Part shown: piece after piece, positions 42,643-50,960 of the stretch
How positions within the stretch are numbered: position 1 is the first letter of the stretch
Layout: the number at the start of each line of letters is the position of its first letter
Assembly (NCBI GenBank): GCA_003153395.1
Contig: PLYP01000002.1
Coordinates: 1-64,000 of the forward strand
Length of the DNA stretch: 64,000 nt
Reading direction: 5' to 3'
Origin: Candidatus Saccharimonadota bacterium
Lineage (GTDB): Bacteria; Patescibacteriota; Saccharimonadia; Saccharimonadales; UBA4665
Notes under the pieces: model-generated
What the model saw: the letters and a program-made list of their open reading frames with translations, nothing else
What the model was told of the DNA's origin: nothing
Databases searched by the model: none
Made by a program: the position numbers and the translations under genes

Positions 42643-43677
42643 ATGACATACAAAAGTAATGTAAGTTTAAGCGATTATTCCACAATGCGATTAGGTGGAA
42701 GTGCTGCATATTTGGCTGAAATCACTAATAAGAGTGAGCTTAGGGAAGCTTTATTATGGGCTCAAGCTAATAAGCTGCCGGTAATTATGATTGGCTCTGG
42801 AAGCAATATTGTATGGAAAGATGAAGGTTTCCAGGGATTAATTTTAGTTAATAATATTCTTCGCTATGAAGTATACGAAGAGGATTCAACAAATTTTTAT
42901 GTAACAATTGGTGCTGGTGAAAATTGGGACAGTGCGGTAGCGAGAACAGTTAAAGACGGCCTCACTGGAATTGAAGCGCTTAGCTTAGTACCGGGTAAAG
43001 CCGGTGCTACTCCTATTCAAAACGTTGGCGCCTACGGACAAGAGATATCTCAGACCCTGACAACAATTGAGGCCTATGACATTAGCCTAAACAATTTCGT
43101 GGTTATTCCGGCCAGTGACTGTGGCTTTGGATACCGAACTAGCAGGTTTAAAACCGTAGACCATGGACGATTCTTTATTACAGCTATAACTCTACATTTA
43201 GTAAAAGGTAATCCGGCTCCGCCCTTTTACGCCACACTAAAAACGTACCTTGACGCTAATAATATCTCTGAATTTACTCCAACTACAATACGAGATGCTG
43301 TAATTAACATTAGAAGCAATAAGCTGCCTGATCCTAGTGCTGTAAATAACGTCGGGTCGTTTTTTGCAAACCCTGTTGTGCCGACATACAAACTAACTGA
43401 ACTTATGAATAACTATGATATGGTGCCTCATTGGGAGGTAGATAAGGAAAAAGTTAAATTATCTGCCGCCTGGTTAATAGAACAAGCCGGGTTTAAGGAT
43501 TTTCATGATAACGAGACCGGAATGGGGACATGGCCAGCCCAGCCTTTGGTTCTAGTTAACGAACACGCTAAATCCACGCAAGATTTACTAAATTTTAAAA
43601 AGAAGATTATTGACAGCGTCCAGTCTAAGTTTGGCGTAGAACTATCTCAAGAACCAGAACTACTGCCTAGCGCTTAG
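42643..43677 (+). CDS. murB: UDP-N-acetylenolpyruvoylglucosamine reductase (MurB)
   Basis: FAD-dependent reductase, 344 residues from ATG 42643 (TATACT box just upstream, GAAGG near the start). STMRLGGSAAYLAEI starts the FAD domain, IMIGSGSNIVWKDEGFQG is the nucleotide loop, and VPGKAGATPIQNVGAYGQE the second FAD motif; CGFGYRTSRFK contains the substrate Tyr/Arg, VGSFFANPVV the catalytic Ser, and a late Glu-containing QEPELLP. Reduces enolpyruvyl-UDP-GlcNAc to UDP-MurNAc. It fits with the HTH-MurA gene 1.4 kb downstream. Confidence 0.95.
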   Translation: MTYKSNVSLSDYSTMRLGGSAAYLAEITNKSELREALLWAQANKLPVIMIGSGSNIVWKDEGFQGLILVNNILRYEVYEEDSTNFYVTIGAGENWDSAVARTVKDGLTGIEALSLVPGKAGATPIQNVGAYGQEISQTLTTIEAYDISLNNFVVIPASDCGFGYRTSRFKTVDHGRFFITAITLHLVKGNPAPPFYATLKTYLDANNISEFTPTTIRDAVINIRSNKLPDPSAVNNVGSFFANPVVPTYKLTELMNNYDMVPHWEVDKEKVKLSAAWLIEQAGFKDFHDNETGMGTWPAQPLVLVNEHAKSTQDLLNFKKKIIDSVQSKFGVELSQEPELLPSA

Positions 43678-43678
43678 T

Positions 43679-44956
43679 TTAGTTATCGCTCGGGAGAGGA
43701 TATTTAAGCGCAAAAGCTTTAACTTCTTCTCTTAACACGTTAAGCTTAGCATCATCTTCCCTATTATCTATGGCTTTCTTCATCCACTTAGCAATTTGAG
43801 CCATATCCTTTTCTTTTAGGCCACGGGTTGTAATGGCTGGAGTACCAAGACGAATCCCGCTTGGCTTATAAGGCGGGAGCTTATCGTCAGCAATTGAATT
43901 TTTATTTAGTGTTAGTCCAATTTTATCTAAGGCTTCTTCAACTATCTTGCCATCGAGGTCAAAACTGCCGTATACATCAGCCAGAATCAGGTGGTTACTA
44001 GTTCCTCCGGTTATTAAACTGAAGCCCTCTTCTAGCATAGCGTCAGCCAGTGCGCTGGCGTTTAGTACTATTTGCTTAGCATAAGTTTTAAATTCAGGCT
44101 TAAGTGCTTCTCCGAAAGCCACAGCTTTAGCAGCAATAATATGCTCATGTGGTCCACCTTGCATACCCGGAAATACTGCCCGATCGATTAATGTTGGGAT
44201 ATTCTCCAAGGTTTTTTCTGGGGCCTTTAGGGGATTTCCTACTGTGCCTTGGCTTAATATCATTCCGCCTCTGGGACCTCGCAGTGTCTTATGAGTGGTA
44301 GTAGTAATGATATGAAAGCCATAATCGAATGGATTTTTTGCGACGCCACCGGCAATAAGTCCGGCAATGTGTGCCATATCTGCCATTAGTAACGCACCTA
44401 CTTCATTTCCAATTTCTGCGAATTTGCCGTAGTCAAGTTCTCTTGGATAAGCGCTGAATCCGGCAAGTATTATTTTTGGCTTATGAGTTAACGCTAGTTG
44501 TCTTAGTTCTTCATAATCTATTTCCCCTGTAGATGGATCCTTCATCTTGTAACGAATAAAGTTATACAAGTGAGCGGAACGGGTGACCGGGGCACCGTGA
44601 GTAAGGTGTCCGCCGTGACTTAGATCCATAGCAAGTACCGTATCTCCAAGTTCTAGCCACGCGCTATATACTGCTTCATTAGCTGGAGCACCAGAATGCG
44701 GCTGAACGTTAGCATGATCGGCTTTAAATAGTTGCTTAGCTCTATCTATAGCTAGCTGTTCAACCTGATCGGTGTTTTCCTGGCCACCGTAGTAACGCCT
44801 TCCAGGATAGCCTTCGGAATACTTATTTGTAAAAACACTTCCCATGGCCTCAAGTACATCTCGGCTGACATAGTTTTCGGAAGGTATTAATTCCAACCCT
44901 TCTCTCTGTCTTTTCTCTTCTGCAGCAATTAGAGCAGCCACAACTTTGTCGTTCAT
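43679..44956 (-). CDS. glyA: Serine hydroxymethyltransferase (GlyA)
   Basis: A 425-residue PLP enzyme converting serine and tetrahydrofolate to glycine and methylene-tetrahydrofolate. LIPSENYVSRDVLEAMGSV, NKYSEGYPGRRYYGGQE, MDLSHGGHLTHG, the Schiff-base Lys in ITTTTHKTLRGPRGGMI, and FPGMQGGPHEHI are diagnostic. GGGGAGA lies 5 nt before the ATG. It is convergent with murB (1-nt gap). An inverted repeat upstream could be an operator. Confidence 0.96.
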   Translation of the reverse strand: MNDKVVAALIAAEEKRQREGLELIPSENYVSRDVLEAMGSVFTNKYSEGYPGRRYYGGQENTDQVEQLAIDRAKQLFKADHANVQPHSGAPANEAVYSAWLELGDTVLAMDLSHGGHLTHGAPVTRSAHLYNFIRYKMKDPSTGEIDYEELRQLALTHKPKIILAGFSAYPRELDYGKFAEIGNEVGALLMADMAHIAGLIAGGVAKNPFDYGFHIITTTTHKTLRGPRGGMILSQGTVGNPLKAPEKTLENIPTLIDRAVFPGMQGGPHEHIIAAKAVAFGEALKPEFKTYAKQIVLNASALADAMLEEGFSLITGGTSNHLILADVYGSFDLDGKIVEEALDKIGLTLNKNSIADDKLPPYKPSGIRLGTPAITTRGLKEKDMAQIAKWMKKAIDNREDDAKLNVLREEVKAFALKYPLPSDN

Positions 44957-44974
44957 TTCTGGTCTCCCCTACTA

Positions 44975-44992
44975 GTTACAACTAATTGTAAC
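44975..44992 (-). promoter_or_regulatory. Inverted repeat upstream of glyA
   Basis: GTTACAA-CTAA-TTGTAAC, a perfect 7-bp-arm inverted repeat 19 nt before the glyA start and on its untranslated leader or promoter. Probable regulator-binding site; no cognate regulator can be named. Confidence 0.4.
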
Positions 44993-45094
44993 AAAAAGTT
45001 TTATTAAACATCTAATGGAAATAACCACCTGCTTATTTCATAAATGCTTAAGTTTATATCTAACAATTAGCTTTAAAAATCTATTGAAGATTAA

Positions 45095-45116
45095 ATATCA
45101 CATATGATATCATTAT
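45095..45116 (+). promoter_or_regulatory. Operator-like inverted repeat at the HTH-MurA promoter
   Basis: ATATCA-CATA-TGATAT (45095-45110) overlaps a second palindrome ATGATATCAT (45104-45113). TTGAAG at 45084 and TATCAT or CATTAT just before the start provide a promoter. Dyads directly over the promoter of an XRE-HTH fusion gene suggest autoregulation. Confidence 0.5.
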
Positions 45117-45122
45117 GTACCT

Positions 45123-46646
45123 ATGCTATCTACTAACGAAAAGATAGGCCAATTAATTGCTCAAGTAAGGCAAGAAAAAGGTTTTACTCAAGCAGAATTT
45201 GCTCGTCGACTCAATACATCGCAGTCGGCCGTTAATCGAATGGAGCATGGTCGTCAGAATTTGAGCTTAGAGACTTTAGGCCGAGTGAGTGATGTTCTTA
45301 ATAAGCAATTAATATCTATTAATCAAGGCGCCATTAATCTTTTAATCGAAGGCGGTTATGAACTTAAGGGTGAGATAACACTTAAGACTTCCAAGAACGC
45401 AACGGTTGCTCTGCTCTGTGCCAGCCTACTTAACCAAGGTATAACTAAACTAAAGAATGTAGCCAGAATCGAAGAGGTTAACAGGTTAATTGAAGTACTT
45501 ACTAGTATTGGCGTGCACGTCCGATGGATTGGTGAAAATGATCTAGAGATTAGACCTCCTGAAAAATTTGATCTTGAAAACATGAACAAAGAATCAGCTA
45601 GGAAAACAAGAAGCGTGCTGATGTTCATTGGTCCGCTGATGCATATTGCTAAGGAGTTTAAGATCCCATATGCCGGTGGTTGTGATTTAGGCAGACGAAC
45701 TGTTTTACCTCATTTATACGGATTAGAAGAGTTCGGCGTAGGTGTACTAACCAAATCTGGGCATTATGAAATTATGTCTTCACCTCAACTACCGTCACGA
45801 TCCGTTGTCTTATATGAATCAGGAGACACAACTACTGAAAACATACTTATGGCGGCTGCAAGAACACCTGGTGAGACAGTTATAAAGATGGCAAGTGCGA
45901 ACTATATGGTTCAGGATCTATGTTTTTACTTGCAACGATTGGGAGTCCGAATTGAAGGCATTGGCACCAGTACACTAAAGGTCCAGGGGCTGGCTAAAAT
46001 TAAGAAAAATGTAAGCTATGCTCCGGCAGAAGATCCAGTAGAAGCCATGACTTTTATTTCCGCAGCAGTAACTACAAATTCTTCAATAACTATAAGGCGC
46101 GCACCTATTGAATTTTTAGAGTTAGAGCTACTTAAATTAGAGAAAATGGGACTAAAATCTGAAGTCGGTGCTTCATATAAGTCAGAAAACGGCCGTACTA
46201 ATTTAGTAGATATTAAAATACATAAACATGATGGAAACTTAGTAGCACCGGTAGATAAGATTCATCCAAACATTTTTCCAGGACTTAATATTGATCATCT
46301 TCCCTACTTTGTTCCGATTGCAGCTGTAGCTAAAGGACGAACCCTAATTCATGACTGGGTCTATGAAGACCGGGCCTTAATGTATACAGAAATGAAGAAA
46401 ATAGGGGTTAATCTTGAACTGGCAGATTCACATCGCGTGTTTATCGAAGGACCTACCAGATTTAAACCAGCGGATTTGATATGTCCTAGTGGAATTAGGC
46501 CGGCAGTGATGTTACTCATTGGGATGTTAGCGGCACCTGGAAATTCAATACTGCGCAATGTCTATACGATTAATCGCGGATATGAAGATTTAGCTGAACG
46601 ATTAAACAGCTTAGGTGCGCATATTACAGTACTGCGCGAGATTTAA
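45123..46646 (+). CDS. murA: HTH (XRE) - MurA fusion: UDP-GlcNAc enolpyruvyl transferase with DNA-binding N-terminus
   Basis: A 507-residue fusion. Residues 1-65 are an XRE helix-turn-helix (IGQLIAQVRQEKGFTQAEFA, RLNTSQSAVNRMEHGRQNLS). Residues about 72-507 are MurA: LIEGGYELKGEITLKTSKNA start, catalytic Cys loop IPYAGGCDLGRRTVLPHLYG (Cys present, so fosfomycin target chemistry is retained), and a C-terminal ADLICPSGIRPAVMLLIGML. The enzyme commits UDP-GlcNAc to peptidoglycan. The attached HTH suggests the enzyme senses pathway state and regulates its own or other cell-wall genes (inference). Confidence 0.9.
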   Translation: MLSTNEKIGQLIAQVRQEKGFTQAEFARRLNTSQSAVNRMEHGRQNLSLETLGRVSDVLNKQLISINQGAINLLIEGGYELKGEITLKTSKNATVALLCASLLNQGITKLKNVARIEEVNRLIEVLTSIGVHVRWIGENDLEIRPPEKFDLENMNKESARKTRSVLMFIGPLMHIAKEFKIPYAGGCDLGRRTVLPHLYGLEEFGVGVLTKSGHYEIMSSPQLPSRSVVLYESGDTTTENILMAAARTPGETVIKMASANYMVQDLCFYLQRLGVRIEGIGTSTLKVQGLAKIKKNVSYAPAEDPVEAMTFISAAVTTNSSITIRRAPIEFLELELLKLEKMGLKSEVGASYKSENGRTNLVDIKIHKHDGNLVAPVDKIHPNIFPGLNIDHLPYFVPIAAVAKGRTLIHDWVYEDRALMYTEMKKIGVNLELADSHRVFIEGPTRFKPADLICPSGIRPAVMLLIGMLAAPGNSILRNVYTINRGYEDLAERLNSLGAHITVLREI

Positions 46647-46705
46647 GACTAATCATATGGTATAATCGCCTCTGTTATTAAGAGCAATTACACTTAATTA
46701 AATAT

Positions 46706-46780
46706 GCGGGTGTGGTGAAATGGCTCTCACGCTAGCCTTCCAAGCTTGAGTTGCGGGTTCGATCCCCGCCACCCGCACCA
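46706..46780 (+). tRNA. tRNA-Gly (anticodon TCC)
   Basis: Acceptor GCGGGTG / CACCCGC, anticodon loop CTTCCAA (TCC), T-arm GCGGG TTCGATC CCCGC, discriminator A and encoded CCA. The anticodon stem CTAGC/GCTTG contains one T-T mismatch. 17 nt upstream of the next tRNA, so probably co-transcribed. Confidence 0.93.
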
Positions 46781-46797
46781 ATAAGTTATATGTATCC

Positions 46798-46874
46798 GCC
46801 CCGGTAGCTCAGCAGGATAGAGCAGAGGACTTCTAAGCCTAAGGTCGGGGGTTCGAATCCCTCCCGGGGTACCA
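46798..46874 (+). tRNA. tRNA-Arg (anticodon TCT)
   Basis: Acceptor GCCCCGG / CCGGGGT (G-U end pair), D-arm AGCTCAGCAGGATAGAGC, anticodon loop CTTCTAA, T-arm CGGGG-type with TTCGAAT, discriminator A and encoded CCA. The anticodon stem GAGGA/GCCTA pairs poorly at both ends (G-A at 27:43 and A-G at 31:39). Its 3' end and 9 nt of flank are repeated at 47839-47856. Confidence 0.85.
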
Positions 46875-46923
46875 AACATAAGCATGATGGACAACTATAG
46901 TATTTATCTGCTTAACTTAGTTT

Positions 46924-47787
46924 ATGCTTAAGAAAAACCAAAAGGGTTTTGCACATTTAGAACTCATATTAATCATACTAGTATTAGCAGTAATTGGTTT
47001 CGTTGGCTACAAGATATATCACTCTTTAAAGCAACATAAACAGCTGCAGTCTTCTGCAAAAACTGCGAATGATTCGGCGGACAATAATACTATTAATGAC
47101 TTATACACTTTGACTAATGGAATTTTAAAATATGGCAATAAAAACAATACACTTCCGAAAAGCTTAACAGACCTAAAAGTTAGTTTGTCTAACTCGATTT
47201 CAAGTTATCAATACTCTGCAGATACTGTGCCGGCAGATACACAGCTACAGGTTCAAGGTCCAGGTAATTACACTAGTTTTACACTATGCGGCTATTTTAA
47301 GAATAACGGCTTGCCCCCGCCATCTTTTAATAATGATTCTGATATTAAAAGTGCTCTGAAATATTATTACAAAGGAAATCAGTGCTATACATATACTTTC
47401 CCTGAGTATGGTGTAGGCGGTGGAGATGTGTTAACTCCTAATTATTCAGCTACTCAAAAAAATTCTTATGATAATAGCTTTCTTCAACCAACTGCTATTG
47501 GAAGATCTATGTGCTTAGAATCTAATACAAAAAATGGTAATCAATACGGTCAAGTTGCCCTAAGTGGAGGTGCAACTTGTACAGATGCAATGGCTGTTAT
47601 AAATGCCACGGGGCCTTATGGTGACTATTACTCATCAATGGGCTATTACTGTAAAACTTATGATAATTCTTATTCACCTAAGACTTGGCAGGCATATTAT
47701 AAGGGGAATTTCCATATTTATGATTGCACGAAAGGTAATTCACAAATTGCTTTTACTCTCCAAACTACACAAGAGAAGCAGTATTAG
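46924..47787 (+). CDS. Pilin-like secreted hypothetical protein
   Basis: A 287-residue protein with a type IV pilin-like N-terminus: short basic leader KKNQKGFAHLELILIILVL with the Gly-Phe processing-type site and Glu at +5, then one long helix and an extracytoplasmic domain rich in Tyr/Asn/Ser with seven Cys residues. Could be a minor pilin or pseudopilin; no assembly genes are adjacent. It is the only gene between tRNA-Arg and the duplicated tRNA-Arg end. Confidence 0.75.
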   Translation: MLKKNQKGFAHLELILIILVLAVIGFVGYKIYHSLKQHKQLQSSAKTANDSADNNTINDLYTLTNGILKYGNKNNTLPKSLTDLKVSLSNSISSYQYSADTVPADTQLQVQGPGNYTSFTLCGYFKNNGLPPPSFNNDSDIKSALKYYYKGNQCYTYTFPEYGVGGGDVLTPNYSATQKNSYDNSFLQPTAIGRSMCLESNTKNGNQYGQVALSGGATCTDAMAVINATGPYGDYYSSMGYYCKTYDNSYSPKTWQAYYKGNFHIYDCTKGNSQIAFTLQTTQEKQY

Positions 47788-47828
47788 CAAGATTTGCTAG
47801 GTAGGGCTGGTCAATAATATTCTGATCT

Positions 47829-47856
47829 CGTCTATAACGGTGTACCAAGCATAAGC
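47829..47856 (+). repeat. Duplicated tRNA-Arg 3' end with cassette-type arm
   Basis: CGTCTATAACGGTGTACC followed by AAGCATAAGC. The last 18 nt match GGGGTACCAAACATAAGC at the end of tRNA-Arg with two differences. The preceding CGTCTATAACGGTG resembles the arm CGTCTACGGTG of the tRNA-Lys junctions. This suggests the same insertion process at a second tRNA. Confidence 0.6.
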
Positions 47857-47894
47857 TCTTTGACGTGAGATAATTTATAATAGAATATAACTTC

Positions 47895-48152
47895 ATGAAA
47901 AAGAAAAACACTCACAAGTTACTTCTGGCCGTGATTTCTATTTTGGTTTTGGTATCTTTAGTAATATTAAGTTATATCTATTTAAGCACCCAAAGAAGCA
48001 AAAAAACTGATGCTGAGCGGCAAATATGTGTACGGCAAGCATTACAAAATGATCCTAAACCACCACCAAATGTTAGTGATGAACGTGGAAGTTCTTGCTA
48101 TATACTTTCGCCCGATCAATTAGATAAAAATTATTCAAATAATCAACAATAA
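47895..48152 (+). CDS. Small membrane-anchored hypothetical protein
   Basis: An 85-residue protein with a basic start, one membrane helix (about residues 8-30) and a short hydrophilic tail with two Cys (RQICVRQ, GSSCYIL). Family not recognised. Lies just beyond the duplicated tRNA-Arg end. Confidence 0.6.
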   Translation: MKKKNTHKLLLAVISILVLVSLVILSYIYLSTQRSKKTDAERQICVRQALQNDPKPPPNVSDERGSSCYILSPDQLDKNYSNNQQ

Positions 48153-48298
48153 TATTCCTTATATACTAACTACCAATACGTGTAGTTTTTTAGACTAAGA
48201 CCCTAAATATTTTATTTTAGAATTACAGATATAGCATATACCCAAAACGTGTTCTATATCACAAAATTTGTGAATTAAGTTACTGAGGGTATCTTGCA

Positions 48299-49189
48299 TT
48301 GCTCTTATACTTACCTAGCATTACGAAGAGATATATTACACCGCATGATGCACTCATTATTAACGAATGGAGAGTGGGAGGGTTTACTAGACCAAGGATG
48401 CCATCAATTAGAGGAACTGCTGGAGCTATACAAGAAGTACCTAGGTTATTGTGGGGCACAGTTCCGGGAAGCGAATTGGTTACAGATAAGCTTGACGAAA
48501 GAAAGTATGTTGAACAACAGAAACGAATCCGAAAATTAGGTAGTTTAGCAGCGGTAGATGTTTTATCGCTAAGTAGACGTAGAAAAGATCGGACTAAACT
48601 TGATCTTGTTTTGGGGACACTAAGAGCTAACGGAGTGTTTGATCACGGTCGTATTGTGGGTATTCAACCAGTTATATACTCTACCGCTTATAGGGAGCGT
48701 CGACGCGTACTGTCTTACCGTGCTGAAATCCTGAGTGATGCGATTGATGAAGAAAAAGAAGGGGGCAAGACTTTATTTAGCGCTAGACCTATTGTAGTAA
48801 ATAGTCATCCAGGTAGCACCTCAGAGGCTTTATATGCAGCAATTGATGAAGCTGCCATAGATCTAAATCAAAAGTCAAAAGAACTTACGGGCAGAGGCGA
48901 AGAAGGCGCGTACGCTCCATCACCAAGCTTAATTATTGTGTTGAGTGCTGGACATATAGCAACTGTCCTTAAAGGTGTAACACATGATGACATGGCTCGA
49001 AGTGGTGTAGCAGTTCATGAGTTAACTGATCGGCTACCGAAAAATAACATATGGGCACCCGGGTTTACAACTTTACCATCTGACGTTAGGCGTAACGAGG
49101 GAATCCTACCAGGTCAACATGTCCTTGTTCCCGAACTTGTACCAGTTCCGGTAGCTGTCCAGCCCTATACTTCATCAGTTTATGCTTAG
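48299..49189 (+). CDS. Hypothetical 296-residue protein
   Basis: No family recognised. Soluble, with many Arg/Lys, including AVDVLSLSRRRKDRTKLDLV and a hydrophobic strand SPSLIIVLSAGHIATVL near residue 210. The TTG at 48299 is taken as start because GAGGGT lies 8 nt upstream; the first in-frame ATG is at 48398. The C-terminus VPVPVAVQPYTSSVYA is uncharged. A distant relation to other Saccharibacteria orphan proteins is possible but not provable here. Confidence 0.6.
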   Translation: MLLYLPSITKRYITPHDALIINEWRVGGFTRPRMPSIRGTAGAIQEVPRLLWGTVPGSELVTDKLDERKYVEQQKRIRKLGSLAAVDVLSLSRRRKDRTKLDLVLGTLRANGVFDHGRIVGIQPVIYSTAYRERRRVLSYRAEILSDAIDEEKEGGKTLFSARPIVVNSHPGSTSEALYAAIDEAAIDLNQKSKELTGRGEEGAYAPSPSLIIVLSAGHIATVLKGVTHDDMARSGVAVHELTDRLPKNNIWAPGFTTLPSDVRRNEGILPGQHVLVPELVPVPVAVQPYTSSVYA

Positions 49190-49229
49190 TAATAATTAGT
49201 CCTATAAAAGAAAGGTGGTTTATCTAAAG

Positions 49230-49541
49230 TTAAATCTCGGGGGAATGTATTCCGACTAATCCAGCAGCTCTCTCTTGTAAATCGATGGCAATACCAACGA
49301 CGGTAACTTCAGCAGCTATCAAAGTCCTTAGTCCAACAGTTCCCTGACGTTGCAGCCAAGGAATAACACCTTCTGGTCTATCTACACTTAAGTCTTTCCG
49401 TACTTCCTCGTCATAGACTGAATGCCTAAGTTTAGCTATTCCTCTTTCGATGTAATCTGGGTCACCCTCGAGTATTTCTTCAATGGGTCGCACGTCAGAC
49501 GCAGAAACAGGCTGAAGACCCTTTCTTTCGCTCATACTCAT
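49230..49541 (-). CDS. Small hypothetical protein
   Basis: About 103 residues from ATG 49541 (a longer start at 49571 is possible). Mixed alpha/beta composition with SASDVRPIEEILEGDPDYIE and a hydrophobic TLIAAEVTVVGIAIDL helix near the C-terminus, which could be one membrane segment. TATAAG lies about 9 nt upstream. Function unknown. Confidence 0.55.
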   Translation of the reverse strand: MSMSERKGLQPVSASDVRPIEEILEGDPDYIERGIAKLRHSVYDEEVRKDLSVDRPEGVIPWLQRQGTVGLRTLIAAEVTVVGIAIDLQERAAGLVGIHSPEI

Positions 49542-49599
49542 TATTATGTGCTTATAAAAGTTGCTTTGCAATACTGCTAATGCTGATTACCTTAATAAA

Positions 49600-50271
49600 T
49601 TAGAGACTTATTAAAGGTCTTAGCGCTGACGAACCTACTATCATTGCTGCTTGTGCTAAAATTTGTAAATCATTTTCTAAAGATGCCGTTTCTAGCATAT
49701 ATTGAGTCTCTAACTCTACTCTTCGTGGAATGGTAATTTCAAAATCTTGCTTTCTGTAAGTTAGCGGTAAGCCTTCTCTAAAATAATCAACACTATACGG
49801 ATCAACAATACCTGGCCGGCCCAAGTGCCGAATGGTTTGCCAGTCTGAATATTCTTTTTCGCCCAATACTTCTCTGGCAATTGCAAATTCTGACTCTGGA
49901 AGAGGTCTTGGACCAACCATTGACATGTTTCCTACAATTACATTTGCTATCTGTGGCAGCTCATCAATTCTCAGTTTCCTAAGTATTCTTCCCATTTGAC
50001 TAGCTCTGGGATCATCATGGTTGCCACCACTGGGCGTATCCTCTTTACAGTGCGGCATAGTTTTTATCTTTAATATATTAAAAGGTACGTTATTTCTACC
50101 AGTTCGTTGTTGTCTATAACCGGGATTAACTCTGTCAAAAAGCGCAATTGAAATGGCCCCAAGAGTTGTCAAAGTAAAACCAACCGGTATAGCCGAAATA
50201 GCAATACTTAAGTCTTCTACTCTTTTACCCCTACTCCCCACCCACTTCTCGCCTCGAACTGTTTTCATCAT
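49600..50271 (-). CDS. Bacterial sugar transferase (undecaprenyl-phosphate glycosyl-1-phosphate transferase)
   Basis: A 223-residue member of the PglC/WcaJ-type monotopic transferase family. It has the membrane helix with KRVEDLSIAISAIPVGFTL, then FNILKIKTM, and the signature LRKLRIDELPQIANVIVGNM then SMVGPRPLPESE with the catalytic Asp-Glu pair. It loads a sugar phosphate onto undecaprenyl phosphate to start a surface glycan. The usual GDMS reads GNMS. No glycosyltransferases are adjacent; ugd (32714) could supply activated sugar. Confidence 0.9.
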   Translation of the reverse strand: MMKTVRGEKWVGSRGKRVEDLSIAISAIPVGFTLTTLGAISIALFDRVNPGYRQQRTGRNNVPFNILKIKTMPHCKEDTPSGGNHDDPRASQMGRILRKLRIDELPQIANVIVGNMSMVGPRPLPESEFAIAREVLGEKEYSDWQTIRHLGRPGIVDPYSVDYFREGLPLTYRKQDFEITIPRRVELETQYMLETASLENDLQILAQAAMIVGSSALRPLISL

Positions 50272-50395
50272 AGGATTCTAACATGAAATTAGTTGACTTA
50301 AAGCACAATGTGTTTTCTAGGCATATTTTAAATACACACGCAATATGCACTTATGCTAGTTAGGTATACAATGACTTCATAATTATATTTTTAGT

Positions 50396-50701
50396 ATGAG
50401 TAACTACTTAGCTCTACCTATAGGTCTTGTCGTAAGGGATTCAAAGATACACGGACAAGGTGTATTTACTACTCTCCCAATAGAAGCAGGTTATGATTTC
50501 GGTATTACTCATATAACGGATTCTAGATTCAAGGATGGATATATAAGAACGCCTCTAGGTGGTTTTATAAATCATTCAGATAGTCCAAACTGTGAGTTTT
50601 ATGTGCAGGGAGACTCAATCAAATTCAAAACAATTAGAAAAATAAATACCAATGAAGAGCTTACCGCTAAATATTTTTTATACTCTCCATTTAGTGACTA
50701 A
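50396..50701 (+). CDS. Minimal SET-domain protein
   Basis: A 101-residue SET-fold protein: DSKIHGQGVFTTLPIEAG (start of fold), GGFINHSDSPNCEFY (SAM-site NHxxxPN motif) and NTNEELTAKYFLY (ELxxxY). Could methylate lysines, but is very short, lacking pre/post-SET regions. TATATT ends 6 nt before the ATG (leaderless). Downstream 50702-50960 shows no gene. Confidence 0.8.
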   Translation: MSNYLALPIGLVVRDSKIHGQGVFTTLPIEAGYDFGITHITDSRFKDGYIRTPLGGFINHSDSPNCEFYVQGDSIKFKTIRKINTNEELTAKYFLYSPFSD

Positions 50702-50960
50702 CAACTTTTCCAGAGTAACTGAAATGTAATCCCTAGATTTTAAGAATCTAATTTATATTTATCACTTTAAGTAATATATTTCATAAGACTATAAACAAAA
50801 CTAGGTTAAACTCTGCATAGGTGCCTAAAATTAGTACTTACTAATCTGATTGAACGGGTAGTCGTGACTAAATACAATGACCGCTCCATATAATCAAGTC
50901 AGCAAATACTAAACAGGTGCTAAGGGTATTGTTTTAATCTCCTCACATTAAGGAGGACTT

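Noticed and set aside
48294-48539. 81-codon frame overlapping the start of the 48299 gene
   Set aside because: It overlaps a 296-codon frame on the same strand that has a ribosome-binding site; its composition is not protein-like.
50702-50960. Cyclic-di-AMP (ydaO-type) riboswitch upstream of the Rpf-like gene
   Set aside because: Considered because rpf genes can carry this riboswitch, but the conserved ydaO core segments cannot be recognised. Only a strong AAGGAGG ribosome-binding site is clear.
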